DNA from: Lutraria lutraria
Lineage: Eukaryota; Mollusca; Bivalvia; Venerida; Mactridae
Direction of reading: 5' to 3'
Assembly (NCBI GenBank): GCA_964023205.1
Contig: OZ026851.1
Location: forward strand, 18,669,528 to 18,733,527
DNA length: 64,000 nucleotides
This document shows, piece by piece, positions 33,246 through 47,100 of the stretch. Position 1 is the stretch's first letter. Every line of letters begins with the position of its first letter. A program made the position numbers and the translations under genes. Below the pieces are notes generated by a model, which searched no databases, had not been told where the DNA came from, and saw only the letters and a program-made list of their open reading frames with translations.

Positions 33246-33822
33246 TTTGGGAGCTGAATGATAATTCAGTTTTCTATAGCCGAATGAATTTTGATGCGGT
33301 ACACAGTACTATGTTTTTTACATTTGCAATTCAATTGTTAAACTAGTTCCTGTTCCATGTTGCAGTGCAAGTCTATAAAGTTCAGTTTCAATGAGTACCT
33401 TCAGTACTTTGATTACAACATTGTATTATATTTGTACAATATGTCACCGCAACTAATACTTCCTCAACATAAGTTAGCTGTATATGTCATCAGTGAACAT
33501 AAATGCATGTATGCAGTCAGTAATACAATTTATTCTACTCATGAACAAAAAACCTATACATATATGTACAAATAATGTTTCTCGATTTGGAACACGTCTA
33601 AAAATTGGGAAAATCTGGATTTTTGTGCTCAAATATTTGAATAAAATTACTTGAAAAAAAAAAACAAGTCAGATATTTAACAAATTTAGGTTGTAAAGAT
33701 GTTAATTCAAAGATCGGCAGTGGACCAACTTTGGCAATTTTATTCTCAGGGTCTGTACAAAATACAGATCAGCATTTATCCCCAAAATGTAAGTTAAATA
33801 TGTGTTACAGCAAAAGACGTAA

Positions 33823-33998
33823 AACATTTGTTTATTCCTGGTTGCTCTAACCGCTAATTTTTCCCCTGCGACCATAGACTATTTATTAGGCATGAGGAAT
33901 GGTACTTCCATTTTCTCCCTTTTCCACATGATTTCAAGAGCAAAAAAATCAAAAACTACCAAGACTACTTCTAATGAGCATGTAACCAGAAACAAACA
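33823..33998. mobile_element. MITE family 4 copy
   Basis: Starts TTGTTTATTCCTGGTTGC and ends CATGTAACCAGAAACAAAC; contains TTAGGCATGAGGAATGGTACTT, matching the 28.4-kb copy. Confidence 0.55.
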
Positions 33999-34174
33999 AA
34001 ATTTTTGTTTAGGCCTTAACACATTGAAACAACCTTACTTACATTAAACATGATGTACAAGACATACATATTGATATAAGTGTACAACCATAACAATGTA
34101 GATGATACAATACATTGTGAATAAACTGAACGATACAACTTAAGCATATAAAAAAGAAGGAAGTTCATATACTA

Positions 34175-34250
34175 TTCCTCGGGCCTATCAGAAAGTCTAG
34201 GGTCCCAGGAAAAAACAGGGTTGGTCACGGGCAACTGGAAACAAATTATT
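34175..34250. repeat. MITE family 4 fragment, inverted
   Basis: Contains TATTCCTCGGGCCTATCAG and GGGTCCCAGGAAAAAACAGG before GCAACTGGAAACAAAT, matching the family 4 end. Confidence 0.4.
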
Positions 34251-34769
34251 TCTCACACAAATTAAGGAGATAGGGAACAATTTAATAAGATATCATCATA
34301 TCACAATCAAACCGTCATACAAATGTATGACTCAAAAATTGAAATTCCACAAAATTTATTTGTAACCATAATTATCTAAGATAGAAAACTTCCTTTTCAC
34401 AAAAAAAAATCATTTAATAAAACACAACATGTAGACAAAAATCTACAGTTCTCTTCCCTATGCATTAATTGTTTGCAGAATATATAATTATATGTGAATA
34501 TAAATCTCTGTTCACTTCCTGGTTTATTCTCGTCAGCAAACAGCGTAATTTACCAGAATATGCTGGTGTTACCAAACTGCTTGAAAAAGGCCTAAATCAC
34601 ATGAATTACATTGATCAATGCCATAATACATAATTTATGTATTGTAAGTAACTATAGAACATTTATGAAAAACTAAGCAACAGGTTGAGCAAAAAAAACA
34701 ATAAAATAATAACTGCACAAATATCCCTTATCAGGCTGCGTACAGTAATATTACAGTATATCTACATTT

Positions 34770-34985
34770 ATACAATAGTGTACTACTGTTATACAATAGT
34801 GTACTACTGTTATACAATGCTGTACTACTGTTATACAATACTGTACTACTGTTATACAATAGTGTACTACTGTTATACAATACTGTACTACTGTTATACA
34901 ATACTGTACTACTGTTATACAATACTGTACTACTGTTATATACAATACTGTACTACTGTTATACAATAGTGTAATCTTACAATAC
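34770..34985. repeat. 21-bp tandem repeat
   Basis: About ten copies of TGTACTACTGTTATACAATAC or a variant with AGTG. The unit is a multiple of three, so open frames run through it on both strands. Confidence 0.85.
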
Positions 34986-35175
34986 ATCTATTGTTACACA
35001 GTACTGTCATGTTACAGTGCATATATTATTGGTATGTAGTACTGTAATTGTACAGTACATCTATTGTTATACCATACTGTCATTGTTATACAGTACTGAA
35101 TTCATACAGTAAATCTACAGTTTTACTGTACATGTAATGTTACATTATGCTATGTATCAGTGTTTTTTTGTAGTC

Positions 35176-38100
35176 CTAAACACAACATTTCTTCTTTCTG
35201 TTAGTCCTTGTTTCTATACTGCTGTTTGGTCGTATGTATGAACTTTGTAGTGGTGTATTCTTGCTCAGAATTATTCTTCCTAGAAGAAAATTAAATGTTA
35301 AATTTGTATTCTCTAGTAGAAAGCTAAATTAGGGTCTTTCAATTGAATTTCTATTTGAGTGACCCTGGCTAAATTGAATTTATATTTAATATACATGTAA
35401 TTTATTATGATGTTAAATCCATACCAGTACCTTAAAAACTGCCCGAGGATGGGGGAGGGACTGGCTAATAAGTTTGGCTGTAATGTTTTTTTTAAAAGGA
35501 GCAATGACTGATTCTCTACTCCCCCCCCCCCCCCACCTTCCCCTGCTGTATGACAAAATCTAAAATTAGGCCCGCCCCAATCTGGAATTGCTTTTGATGG
35601 GCCAGTATACATGTACATGTAATGCAAAATTTATAATCCAACATTTACAACTCTTTGTCATTTACCTAATGTAAGAAACATTTCATCCACATGTTTACCC
35701 GTTTTAGCAGATGCTTCATAGAAAAGTAAGTCATTGATTTTACACCATGATTTGGCTTCCTGAAATTAAAATGCAAACATTATACACAATGTTGTATTTA
35801 CAAGGATCTCCAGTTTTGCCTCCTTTTTGAATGAATGTTTGTGGATACAATATTGTCCAATATCAGCTATATAATTATAGAACATCGTTTAGACAGATCA
35901 ATTATCTATGACAGATGGAACATGGTGTAAATAATGATGGCATAATAATGAAGTCAATTACAGTATGAGATATATGTAGTATTTATGTAACATGAAAATA
36001 TTACAACATACTGAGTTTTAGAAAACATGGATATACTAGCCATCAGGTAGATTGTGACACGTGTGATGTTTGTACATTGTGACATGAGTGATGTTTGTAT
36101 ATTGTGACTTATGGGTGATGTTTGTATATTGTGGCTTATGAGTGATGTTTGTATATTGTGACTTATGAGTGATGTTTGTTTATTGTGACTTATGAGTGAA
36201 GTTTGTATATTGTGACTTATAGGTGATGTTTGTATATTGTGACTTTTGAGTGATGTTTATATATTGTGACTTATGAGTGAAGTTTGTATATTGTGACTTA
36301 TGGGTGATGTTTGTATATTGTGACTTTTGAGTGATGTTTGTATATTGTGACTTATGAGTGATGTTTGTATATTGTGACTTATGGGTGATGTTTGTATATT
36401 GTGACTTATGAGTGATGTTTGTATATTGTGACTTTTGAGTGATGTTTGGATATTGTGACTAATGGGTGATATTTGTATATTGTGACTTATGGGTGATGTT
36501 TGTATATTGTGGCTTATGAGTGATGTTTGTATATTGTGACTTATGGGTGATGTTTGTATATTGTGACTTATGGGTGATGTTTGTATATTGTGGCTTATGA
36601 GTGATGGTTGTATATTGTGACTTATGAGTGATGTTTGTATATTGTGACTTATGGGTGATGTTTGTATATTGTGACTTATGGGTGATGTTTGTATATTGTG
36701 ACTTATGAGTGATGTTTGTATATTGTGACACATGAGTGATGTTTGTATATTGTGGCTTATGAGTGATGTTTGTATATTGTGACTTATGAGTGATGTTTGT
36801 ATATTGTGACTTATGAGTGATGTTTGTATATTGTGACTTATGGGTGATGTTTGTATATTGTGACTTATGGGTGATGTTTGTATATTGTGGCTTATGAGTG
36901 ATGTTTGTATATTGTGATGTTTGTATATTGTGACTTATGAGTGATGTTTGTATATTGTGACTTATGAGTGATGTTTGTATATTGTGGCTTATGAGTGATG
37001 TTTGTATATTGTGACTTATGGGTGATGTTTGTATATTGTGACTTATGAGTGATGTTTGTATATTGTGACACATGAGTGATGTTTGTATATTGTGACTTAT
37101 GGGTGATGTTTGTATATTGTGACACATGAGTGATGTTTGTATATTGTGACTTATGGGTGATGTTTGTATATTGTGACTTATGAGTGATGTTTGTATATTG
37201 TGACTTATGAGTGATGTTTGTATATTGTGAAACATGGGTGATGTTTGTATATTGTGACTTATGGGTGATGTTTGTATATTGTGACACATGAGTGATGTTT
37301 GTATATTGTGGCTTATGAGTGATGTTTGTATATTGTGACTTATGAGTGATGTTTGTATATTGTGACTTATGAGTGATGTTTGTATATTGTGACTTATGGG
37401 TGATGTTTGTATATTGTGACTTATGGGTGATGTTTGTATATTGTGGCTTATGAGTGATGTTTGTATATTGTGACTTATGGGTGATGTTTGTATATTGTGG
37501 CTTATGAGTGATGGTTGTATATTGTGACTTATGAGTGATGTTTGTATATTGTGACTTATGGGTGATGTTTGTATATTGTGACTTATGGGTGATGTTTGTA
37601 TATTGTGACTTATGAGTGATGTTTGTATATTGTGACACATGAGTGATGTTTGTATATTGTGGCTTATGAGTGATGTTTGTATATTGTGACTTATGAGTGA
37701 TGTTTGTATATTGTGACTTATGAGTGATGTTTGTATATTGTGACTTATGGGTGATGTTTGTATATTGTGACTTATGGGTGATGTTTGTATATTGTGGCTT
37801 ATGAGTGATGTTTGTATATTGTGATGTTTGTATATTGTGACTTATGAGTGATGTTTGTATATTGTGACTTATGAGTGATGTTTGTATATTGTGGCTTATG
37901 AGTGATGTTTGTATATTGTGACACATGAGTGATGTTTGTATATTGTGACACATGAGTGATGTTTGTATATTGTGACTTATGAGTGATGTTTGTATATTGT
38001 GACTTATGAGTGATGTTTGTATATTGTGACTTATGGGTGATGTTTGTATATTGTGACTTATGAGTGATGTTTGTATATTGTGACACATGAGTGATGTTTG

Positions 38101-41100
38101 TATATTGTGACTTATGGGTGATGTTTGTATATTGTGACACATGAGTGATGTTTGTATATTGTGACTTATGGGTGATGTTTGTATATTGTGACACATGAGT
38201 GATGTTTGTATATTGTGACTTATGGGTGATGTTTGTATATTGTGACTTATGAGTGATGTTTGTATATTGTGACTTATGAGTGATGTTTGTATATTGTGAA
38301 ACATGGGTGATGTTTGTATATTGTGACTTATGGGTGATGTTTGTATATTGTGACACATGAGTGATGTTTGTATATTGTGGCTTATGAGTGATGTTTGTAT
38401 ATTGTGACTTATGAGTGATGTTTGTATATTGTGACTTATGAGTGATGTTTGTATATTGTGACTTATGGGTGATGTTTGTATATTGTGACACATGAGTGAT
38501 GTTTGTATATTGTGGCTTATGAGTGATGTTTGTATATTGTGACTTATGAGTGATGTTTGTATATTGTGACTTATGGGTGATGTTTGTATATTGTGACTTA
38601 TGGGTGATGTTTGTATATTGTGGCTTATGAGTGATGTTTGTATATTGTGACTTATGGGTGATGTTTGTATATTGTGACTTATGGGTGATGTTTGTATATT
38701 GTGACTTATGAGTGATGTTTGTATATTGTGGCTTATGAGTGATGTTTGTATATTGTGACTTATGGGTGATGTTTTTATATTGTGACTTATGGGTGATGTT
38801 TGTATATTGTGACTTATGAGTGATGGTTGTATATTGTGACTAATGGGTGATGTTTGTATATTGTGACACATGTGTGATGTCGGTATATTGTGACATATGA
38901 GTGATGTTTGTACATTGTGACATACGAGTGATACATTGTGACGTATTAGTTATGTTTGTACATTGTGACACATGAGTAATGTTTGTATATTGTGACACAT
39001 GAGTGGTGTCTGCACATTGTGATTGCTGGGTTAGAAGAACATGCAGCACACAAACCACTAAACTATTGTTGCAGTCTTCTAAAATTAAAGAATTGTGGAG
39101 GTCTCCAAGTACAAAATTATAAACAGAATTACCTCAGTTGTGACTTGTCTTCTGGGTGGATTATACTCGGCCAGATCTAACTTGTTCCCTACTACAGCAA
39201 GTGTGGTTTGATCAGTAGCGTACTTCCTCACTTCTGATACCCAATACTCAACATTTTGAAAGGTTGCCTGTAAAAAAATCAAAGCACTGAGAGGACTGCT
39301 GTTGGCTAGTATAGCAAGTTTTTCCCGAAGTCCATTGTTATGCATTTTCCTCAAATCCTTCAATGCTAGCTTTGACCAATAGAAAAACACACAGATGGAT
39401 AAATAGATTAATACATATATTTCAATGTGAGTTAAAGGGAATTGACGTTGCTGCCCTATACCTGTCTCATTTATTTCAATATCATGATTAATGTAAATGT
39501 TAAACATGAGGAGCGTGAAGCATTGCATTGTTCAAAACGTATTTCTTTTTTGTGTATGTATATAATACCAAGTGCACACTTTCTTTTTTGTGTATGTATA
39601 TAATATCAAGTGCACACTTTCTTTTTTGTGTATGTATATAATATACCAAGTGCACACTTTCTTTTTCATGTGAGTATATTCCGAGTGCACACTTCCTTTT
39701 TGTGTGAGTATATACCAAGAGCACACTTTCTTTTTTGTGTGAGTATATACCAAGTGCACACTTTCTTTTTTGTGTGAGTATATACCAAAAGCACACTTTC
39801 TTTTTTGTGTGAGTATATATCAAGTGCACACTTTCTTTTTTGTGTGAGTATATATCAAGAGCACACTTTCTTTTTTGTGTGAGTATATACCAAAAGCACA
39901 CTTTCTTTTTTGTGTGACTATATACCAAGTGCACACTTTCTTTTCTGTGTGAGTATATATCAAGAGCACACTTTCTTTTTTGTGTGAGTATATATCAAGT
40001 GCACACTTTCTTTTTTGTGTGAGTATATACCAAGTGCACACTTTCTTTTTTGTGTGAGTATATACCAAAAGCACACTTTTTTTTGTGTGTGAGTATATAC
40101 CAAAAGCACACTTTCTTTTTTGTGTGAGTATATACCAAGTGCACACTTTCTTTTTTGTGTGAGTATATACCAAAAGCACACTTTCTTTTTTGTGTGAGTA
40201 TATTTCAAGTGCACACTTTCTTTTTTGTGTGAGTATATATCAAGAGCACACTTTCTTTTTTGTGTGAGTATATACCAAAAGCACACTTTCTTTTTTGTGC
40301 GAGTATATACCAAAAGCACACTTTATTTTTTGTGTGAGTATATATCAAGTGCATACTTTATTTTTTGTGTGAGTATATATCAAGTGCACACTTTCTGTTT
40401 TGTTTGAGTATATATCAAGGGCACACTTTCTTTTTTGTGTGAGTATATATCAAGAGCACACTTTCTTTTTTGTGTGAGTATATATCAAGAGCACACTTTC
40501 TTTTTTGTGTGAGTATATACCAAGGGCACACTTTCTTTTTTGTGTGAGTATATATCAAGAGCACACTTTCTTTTTTGTGTGAGTATATATCAAGAGCACA
40601 CTTTCTTTTTTGTGTGAGTATATATCAAGAGCACACTTTCTGTTTTGTATGAGTATATATCTAGAGAACACTTTATTTTTTGTGTGAGTATATATCAAGG
40701 GCACACTTTCTTTTTTGTGTGAGTATATATCAAGAGCACACTTTTTTTGGTGTGTGAGTATATACCAAGTGCACACTTTCTTTTTTGTGTGAGTATATAC
40801 CAGGTGCACACTTTCTTTTTTGTACGAGCTAGTATATACCAAGTGCACACTTTCTTTTTCATGTGAGTATATTCCGAGTGCACACTTCCTTTTTGTGTGA
40901 GTATATACCAAGAGCACACTTTCTTTTTTGTGTGAGTATATACCAAGTGCACACTTTCTTTTTTGTGTGAGTATATACCAAAAGCACACTTTCTTTTTTG
41001 TGTGAGTATATATCAAGTGCACACTTTCTTTTTTGTGTGAGTATATATCAAGAGCACACTTTCTTTTTTGTGTGAGTATATACCAAAAGCACACTTTCTT

Positions 41101-44100
41101 TTTTGTGTGACTATATACCAAGTGCACACTTTCTTTTCTGTGTGAATATATATCAAGAGCACACTTTCTTTTTTGTGTGAGTATATATCAAGTGCACACT
41201 TTCTTTTTTGTGTGAGTATATACCAAGTGCACACTTTCTTTTTTGTGTGAGTATATACCAAAAGCACACTTTCTTTTTTGTGTGACTATATACCAAGTGC
41301 ACACTTTCTTTTTTGTGTGAGTATATACCAAAAGCACACTTTCTTTTTTGTGTGAGTATATACCAAAAGCACACTTTCTTTTTTGTGTGAGTATATACCA
41401 AAAGCACACTTTCTTTTTTGTGTGAGTATATTTCAAGTGCACACTTTCTTTTTTGTGTGAGTATATATCAAGAGCACACTTTCTTTTTTGTGTGAGTATA
41501 TACCAAAAGCACACTTTCTTTTTTGTGCGAGTATATACCAAAAGCACACTTTATTTTTTGTGTGAGTATATATCAAGTGCATACTTTATTTTTTGTGTGA
41601 GTATATATCAAGTGCACACTTTCTGTTTTGTTTGAGTATATATCAAGGGCACACTTTCTTTTTTGTGTGAGTATATATCAAGAGCACACTTTCTTTTTTG
41701 TGTGAGTATATATCAAGAGCACACTTTCTTTTTTGTGTGAGTATATACCAAGGGCACACTTTCTTTTTTGTGTGAGTATATATCAAGAGCACACTTTCTT
41801 TTTTGTGTGAGTATATATCAAGAGCACACTTTCTTTTTTGTGTGAGTATATATCAAGAGCACACTTTCTGTTTTGTATGAGTATATATCTAGAGAACACT
41901 TTATTTTTTGTGTGAGTATATATCAAGGGCACACTTTCTTTTTTGTGTGAGTATATATCAAGAGCACACTTTTTTTGGTGTGTGAGTATATACCAAGTGC
42001 ACACTTTCTTTTTTGTGTGAGTATATACCAGGTGCACACTTTCTTTTTTGTACGAGCTAGTATATACCAAGTGCACACTTTCTTTTTCATGTGAGTATAT
42101 TCCGAGTGCACACTTCCTTTTTGTGTGAGTATATACCAAGAGCACACTTTCTTTTTTGTGTGAGTATATACCAAGTGCACACTTTCTTTTTTGTGTGAGT
42201 ATATACCAAAAGCACACTTTCTTTTTTGTGTGAGTATATATCAAGTGCACACTTTCTTTTTTGTGTGAGTATATATCAAGAGCACACTTTCTTTTTTGTG
42301 TGAGTATATACCAAAAGCACACTTTCTTTTTTGTGTGACTATATACCAAGTGCACACTTTCTTTTCTGTGTGAATATATATCAAGAGCACACTTTCTTTT
42401 TTGTGTGAGTATATATCAAGTGCACACTTTCTTTTTTGTGTGAGTATATACCAAGTGCACACTTTCTTTTTTGTGTGAGTATATACCAAAAGCACACTTT
42501 CTTTTTTGTGTGACTATATACCAAGTGCACACTTTCTTTTTTGTGTGAGTATATACCAAAAGCACACTTTCTTTTTTGTGTGAGTATATACCAAAAGCAC
42601 ACTTTCTTTTTTGTGTGAGTATATACCAAGTGCACACTTTCTTTTTTGTGTGAGTATATACCAAAAGCACACTTTCTTTTTTGTGTGAGTATATTTCAAG
42701 TGCACACTTTCTTTTTTGTGTGAGTATATATCAAGAGCACACTTTCTTTTTTGTGTGAGTATATACCAAAAGCACACTTTCTTTTTTGTGCGAGTATATA
42801 CCAAAAGCACACTTTATTTTTTGTGTGAGTATATATCAAGTGCATACTTTCTTTTTTGTGTGAGTATATATCAAGTGCACACTTTCTGTTTTGTTTGAGT
42901 ATATATCAAGGGCACACTTTCTTTTTTGTGTGAGTATATATCAAGAGCACACTTTCTTTTTTGTGTGAGTATATATCAAGAGCACACTTTCTTTTTTGTG
43001 TGAGTATATACCAAGGGCACACTTTCTTTTTTGTGTGAGTATATATCAAGAGCACACTTTCTTTTTTGTGTGAGTATATATCAAGAGCACACTTTCTTTT
43101 TTGTGTGAGTATATATCAAGAGCACACTTTCTGTTTTGTATGAGTATATATCTAGAGAACACTTTATTTTTTGTGTGAGTAAATATCAAGGGCACACTTT
43201 CTTTTTTGTGTGAGTATATATCAAGAGCACACTTTTTTTGGTGTGTGAGTATATACCAAGTGCACACTTTCTTTTTTGTGTGAGTATATACCAGGTGCAC
43301 ACTTTCTTTTTTGTACGAGCTAGTATATACCAAGTGCACACTTTCTTTTTTGTGTGAGTATATACCAAGTGCACACTTTCTTTTTTGTACGAGTATATAC
43401 CAAGACCACACTTTCTTTTTTGTGTGAGTATATACCAAGTGCACACTTTCTTTTTTGTGTGAGTATATACCAAGTGCACGCTTTCTTTTTTGTGTGAGTA
43501 TATATCAAGAGCACACTTTCTTTTTTGTGTGAGTATATACCAAGTGCACACTTTCTTTTTTGTGTGAGTATATACCAAGAGCACACTTTATTTTTCATGT
43601 GAGTTAATAATAATATTCCAAGTGCACTCTTTCTTTTTCATATGAATGTTCATGTATATAGAAATGAAGGTCGGTGACATATGAGATATTCTGTAGATCT
43701 CAGTATGATGTAGTTAACTATGATTAAACAATCAATAAATATAATCACCTCTATTGCAGCAATGACAGACACCCACAGACACCCTGATTACTGTACTGAA
43801 TACTGTACACTCCTGATATCACACAATGAATGGTTACAATCTATGAGTCTGTTGATTAATATTCTCTCTAGTGAGGCAGATATTATCATGATGTAATTAT
43901 AAAATCCTGCACTTCAATGTGTTGGTGGAAGTTTTTTAAAATAATTAATGATCAAAGTTTTGTTAATCATTTTACAAAATGCACGGAGAAACAACTCATG
44001 CTAGAAATTGATATTTAGATTTAATTTGATAATCCAATCTGTTTTCGAGAAGAAAATATTACTAACTATGGGGTTGAAATACAATGCAAAAAAGCGCTGT

Positions 44101-47100
44101 CAAAACGGCAAAACACTCGACATTTAAATGAATATAATCTTACAATAATGTCAAGTTAGCAAAATGTCAGTTGTTTGATTAAAAAAATTCAAACTGTTTT
44201 CATGAACTATACATTCAAAATAGTTTTTACTGCAATGCCAAGGGCTTCAGGAAAGTGAGTCATTTAGAACATTTCCAAGCCTGTCCACATCAGTCCTCTC
44301 AGGACTTTGATTATAGACAGGACAATGTTCGATAAAATCAAGCGAAAGTAGTACATAAGGTTTATCTGACTTAACTGCGATCATAGGAAATGTAACATGG
44401 ACACTAAATGGAAAACATTTGTTTCAAAACAACCTTGTTTGTTTATACACTTCATGTTATTTTTTTCTTCCGACAATGATATGAATTCAATATTTTCACC
44501 CAGTCTGACTCAGCATATCCTACCTTACAATAATATGACTTTTGTGACATTAAGACTGATTAGTTCCAGCCAGTTTTATCAGGCCCATAGAAGCAATTTC
44601 AGACAATTTTGTCTGACAATGGAGGGGGGAGGCGGTTATATCAATTGTTTAAGCATCAGTGAATATCATATGCCCCATAAAATTCATTCCCATCTTCATG
44701 CTCAGCAACATTTATATCCTCAAGTGATTTACATGATACACTATTATAGCTCCAACTTTCTCCTAATGTGTCTTACATCTCTGTGACTCCATGTACACTG
44801 TTGCAACCTCCTCGGTCCTCAGCGCCGACATACATGTGGCCCACTTTTGTGCACAACTTAGTAACCCGTGGTCACGACTTTGTTATTTCGGGTGCACAAC
44901 TTAACCAGTATATCAAGGCCACGACTAAGTAACTCATGGCCACAACTTAGTTATCTTGGGCACATGTTAGTATGTCATGGCCAAGACTCAGCTATCTGGG
45001 ATGCACATCTTATATCGACCGCATGACTTATCCTGTATGCATGACTTATAATTAACTTGGCCACATGACAAACTTATCTTGGGCACACAACTTAATTATC
45101 TCGGATGACTTAGTTAACTTGGGTGCATGACTTAGTATGACTAAGTTATCTTGGGCGCATTTAGTAACTCGTGGCCAAAACTTAGTTATCTGGGATGCAC
45201 AACTTATATTGGCTGCATTACTTAGTTATCTGGGGCGCATGACTTCGTAAGTTCGGGCATATACATGTAGTAACTTGTGGCCATGACTTAGTTATCTTGT
45301 GCACACGACTTAGTTATCTTGTGCGCACATAGTTACTTGTGGCCATGACTTAGTTATCTTGTGCACACGACTTAGTTATCTTGTGCGCACATAGTTACTT
45401 GTGGCCATGACTGAGTTATCTTGTGCACACGACTTAGTTATCTTGTGCGCACATAGTTACTTGTGGCCATGACTTAGTTATCTTGTGCACACGACTTAGT
45501 TATCTTGTGCGTACATAGTTACTTGTGGCCATGACTGAGTTATCTCAGGCGTACTACTTATTACAGTCCCATATGCTTAAAAAGGTATTGGTCTTAGTAG
45601 TTTCTGTTTGTTCTATAACAGAGGAATCCGGTGTGTTTTCCTCCCTTGCATACTTTATAACAAGAAAAAATGTTTCCGAAACTACTATCATATTTTTTCC
45701 AATATCATTGAAATAAAAACTATTTATAGAACACTTGAGTTTTCCCGCAGTCATGCTATGCACATGTAGTAAAGTGACGTCACGCGCTCTTCATATTTCA
45801 TGTTTATAAAAGCAAAAACACAGTGAAACGAGTGTTTTCAGACGAAAAAGGGCTTGTTTCATCGGTAATAATTATCTTGGGATAATATCAGCAATTAAAT
45901 GTTTTTTGCATATATTTTTATACAGCTAAAAGCTAATGGGGCTTTAACGTGTGGCCAGGACTTAAAAAATCGCACATATGTCACCTCCGTGCCACTGTAC
46001 CTACCTTCTCAGTGACGTCATACACTATGACAGCCCCATCTATCCCTTTCAGGTAGAGCGGTAACAAGGATCGAAATCTTTCTTGTCCAGCCGTGTCCCA
46101 GATTTGATAAACGATACGTATACCGTCCACTTCAATAGCTTTAGTCTCAATGTCTGAAATATAACATTAATTGTGACAAATTGATATCTGTTCAAGTATA
46201 TGCTAGGGCTGTGTATCATGTGCCAGGGCCCACAGTTATAAAACTTGACAACAGTCTCAGAGCTCTTGCTAATCTCAATTTCATTCTCGAAATTGAAAAT
46301 ATATTGATCTCTAATGCTTGTATTCAGATTAATTATGCAGACAGAACAATGTATGCTTAATAACTTTTCATCTCACATAAGCTATTGTGCTCAGGGTGAG
46401 CTTTTGTGATCAGTCTTCATCCGGTGTCGTGCGTTGTCAAATTTTTACCTTGTGAACACACTGGGGACCACATTTCTTGCAAAATGGGTCAGAATGATAA
46501 TATCAACAAAATCTCGGACGAGTTCAATAATGGGCCATTTGGGGTCAAAAACTAAGTCACCAGGGCCAAATAAGGGAAAAATTCGTGAACACTCTAGAAA
46601 TCACTGTTTTGATTGGATCTTCATGAAACTTTGTCGGAATGTTTACTTTAATGATGTGTAGGCAAAGGTTGATAATGGGGTCATCTGCTGTCCAAAACTA
46701 GGTCACTAGGGCAAATTGCTGGAAAACCTTGTGAACACTCCAGAAATCAATGTTTTGATTGGATTATCACGAAACCTTGTCAGAATGTTTGTCTTTATAA
46801 TATCTTTGACGACTTTGAACATGGGTCATCTGGAATCAAAAATTAGGTCGCTAGATCAAATATTATGAAAATGTTGTTAACACTGTAGATGTCACAGATT
46901 TGATTGGATCTTCACCAACCTTGTCAGAATGTTTGCCTTAATGATATGTGGGTCGAGGTCGAACATGGGTCAGCCGGGGTCAAAAACTATGTCACTAGGT
47001 CAAATCTTAGGTAAAAACCTCGTTAAAGCTCTAGATGTCACGGTTTTAATTGAATCTTCACCAAACCTTGTTAGAGTGTTCGTCTTAATGATATTAAGGA

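Noticed and set aside
35313..35627. 104-codon minus-strand ORF as a Rab exon
   Set aside because: It crosses a poly-C run and does not fit the Rab phase; the real last exon is 35176-35279 with the CCV end.
36257..38871. Very long minus-strand ORFs (up to 659 codons) with a SHNIQTSLI repeat
   Set aside because: The 27-base satellite unit is a multiple of three and lacks stops in several frames, so open frames are automatic. There is no splice context or other coding sign.
39500..43598. Many minus-strand ORFs with a YTHTKKKVC-type repeat
   Set aside because: They arise from the 35-base satellite cycling through the three frames; the same residues appear shifted in different ORFs.
36055..43625. 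CRISPR-like array
   Set aside because: The repeats are contiguous with no unique spacers and lie in introns of an animal gene.
44397..44786. 129-codon plus-strand ORF in Rab intron 2
   Set aside because: No motif, antisense to Rab, and low-complexity flanks.
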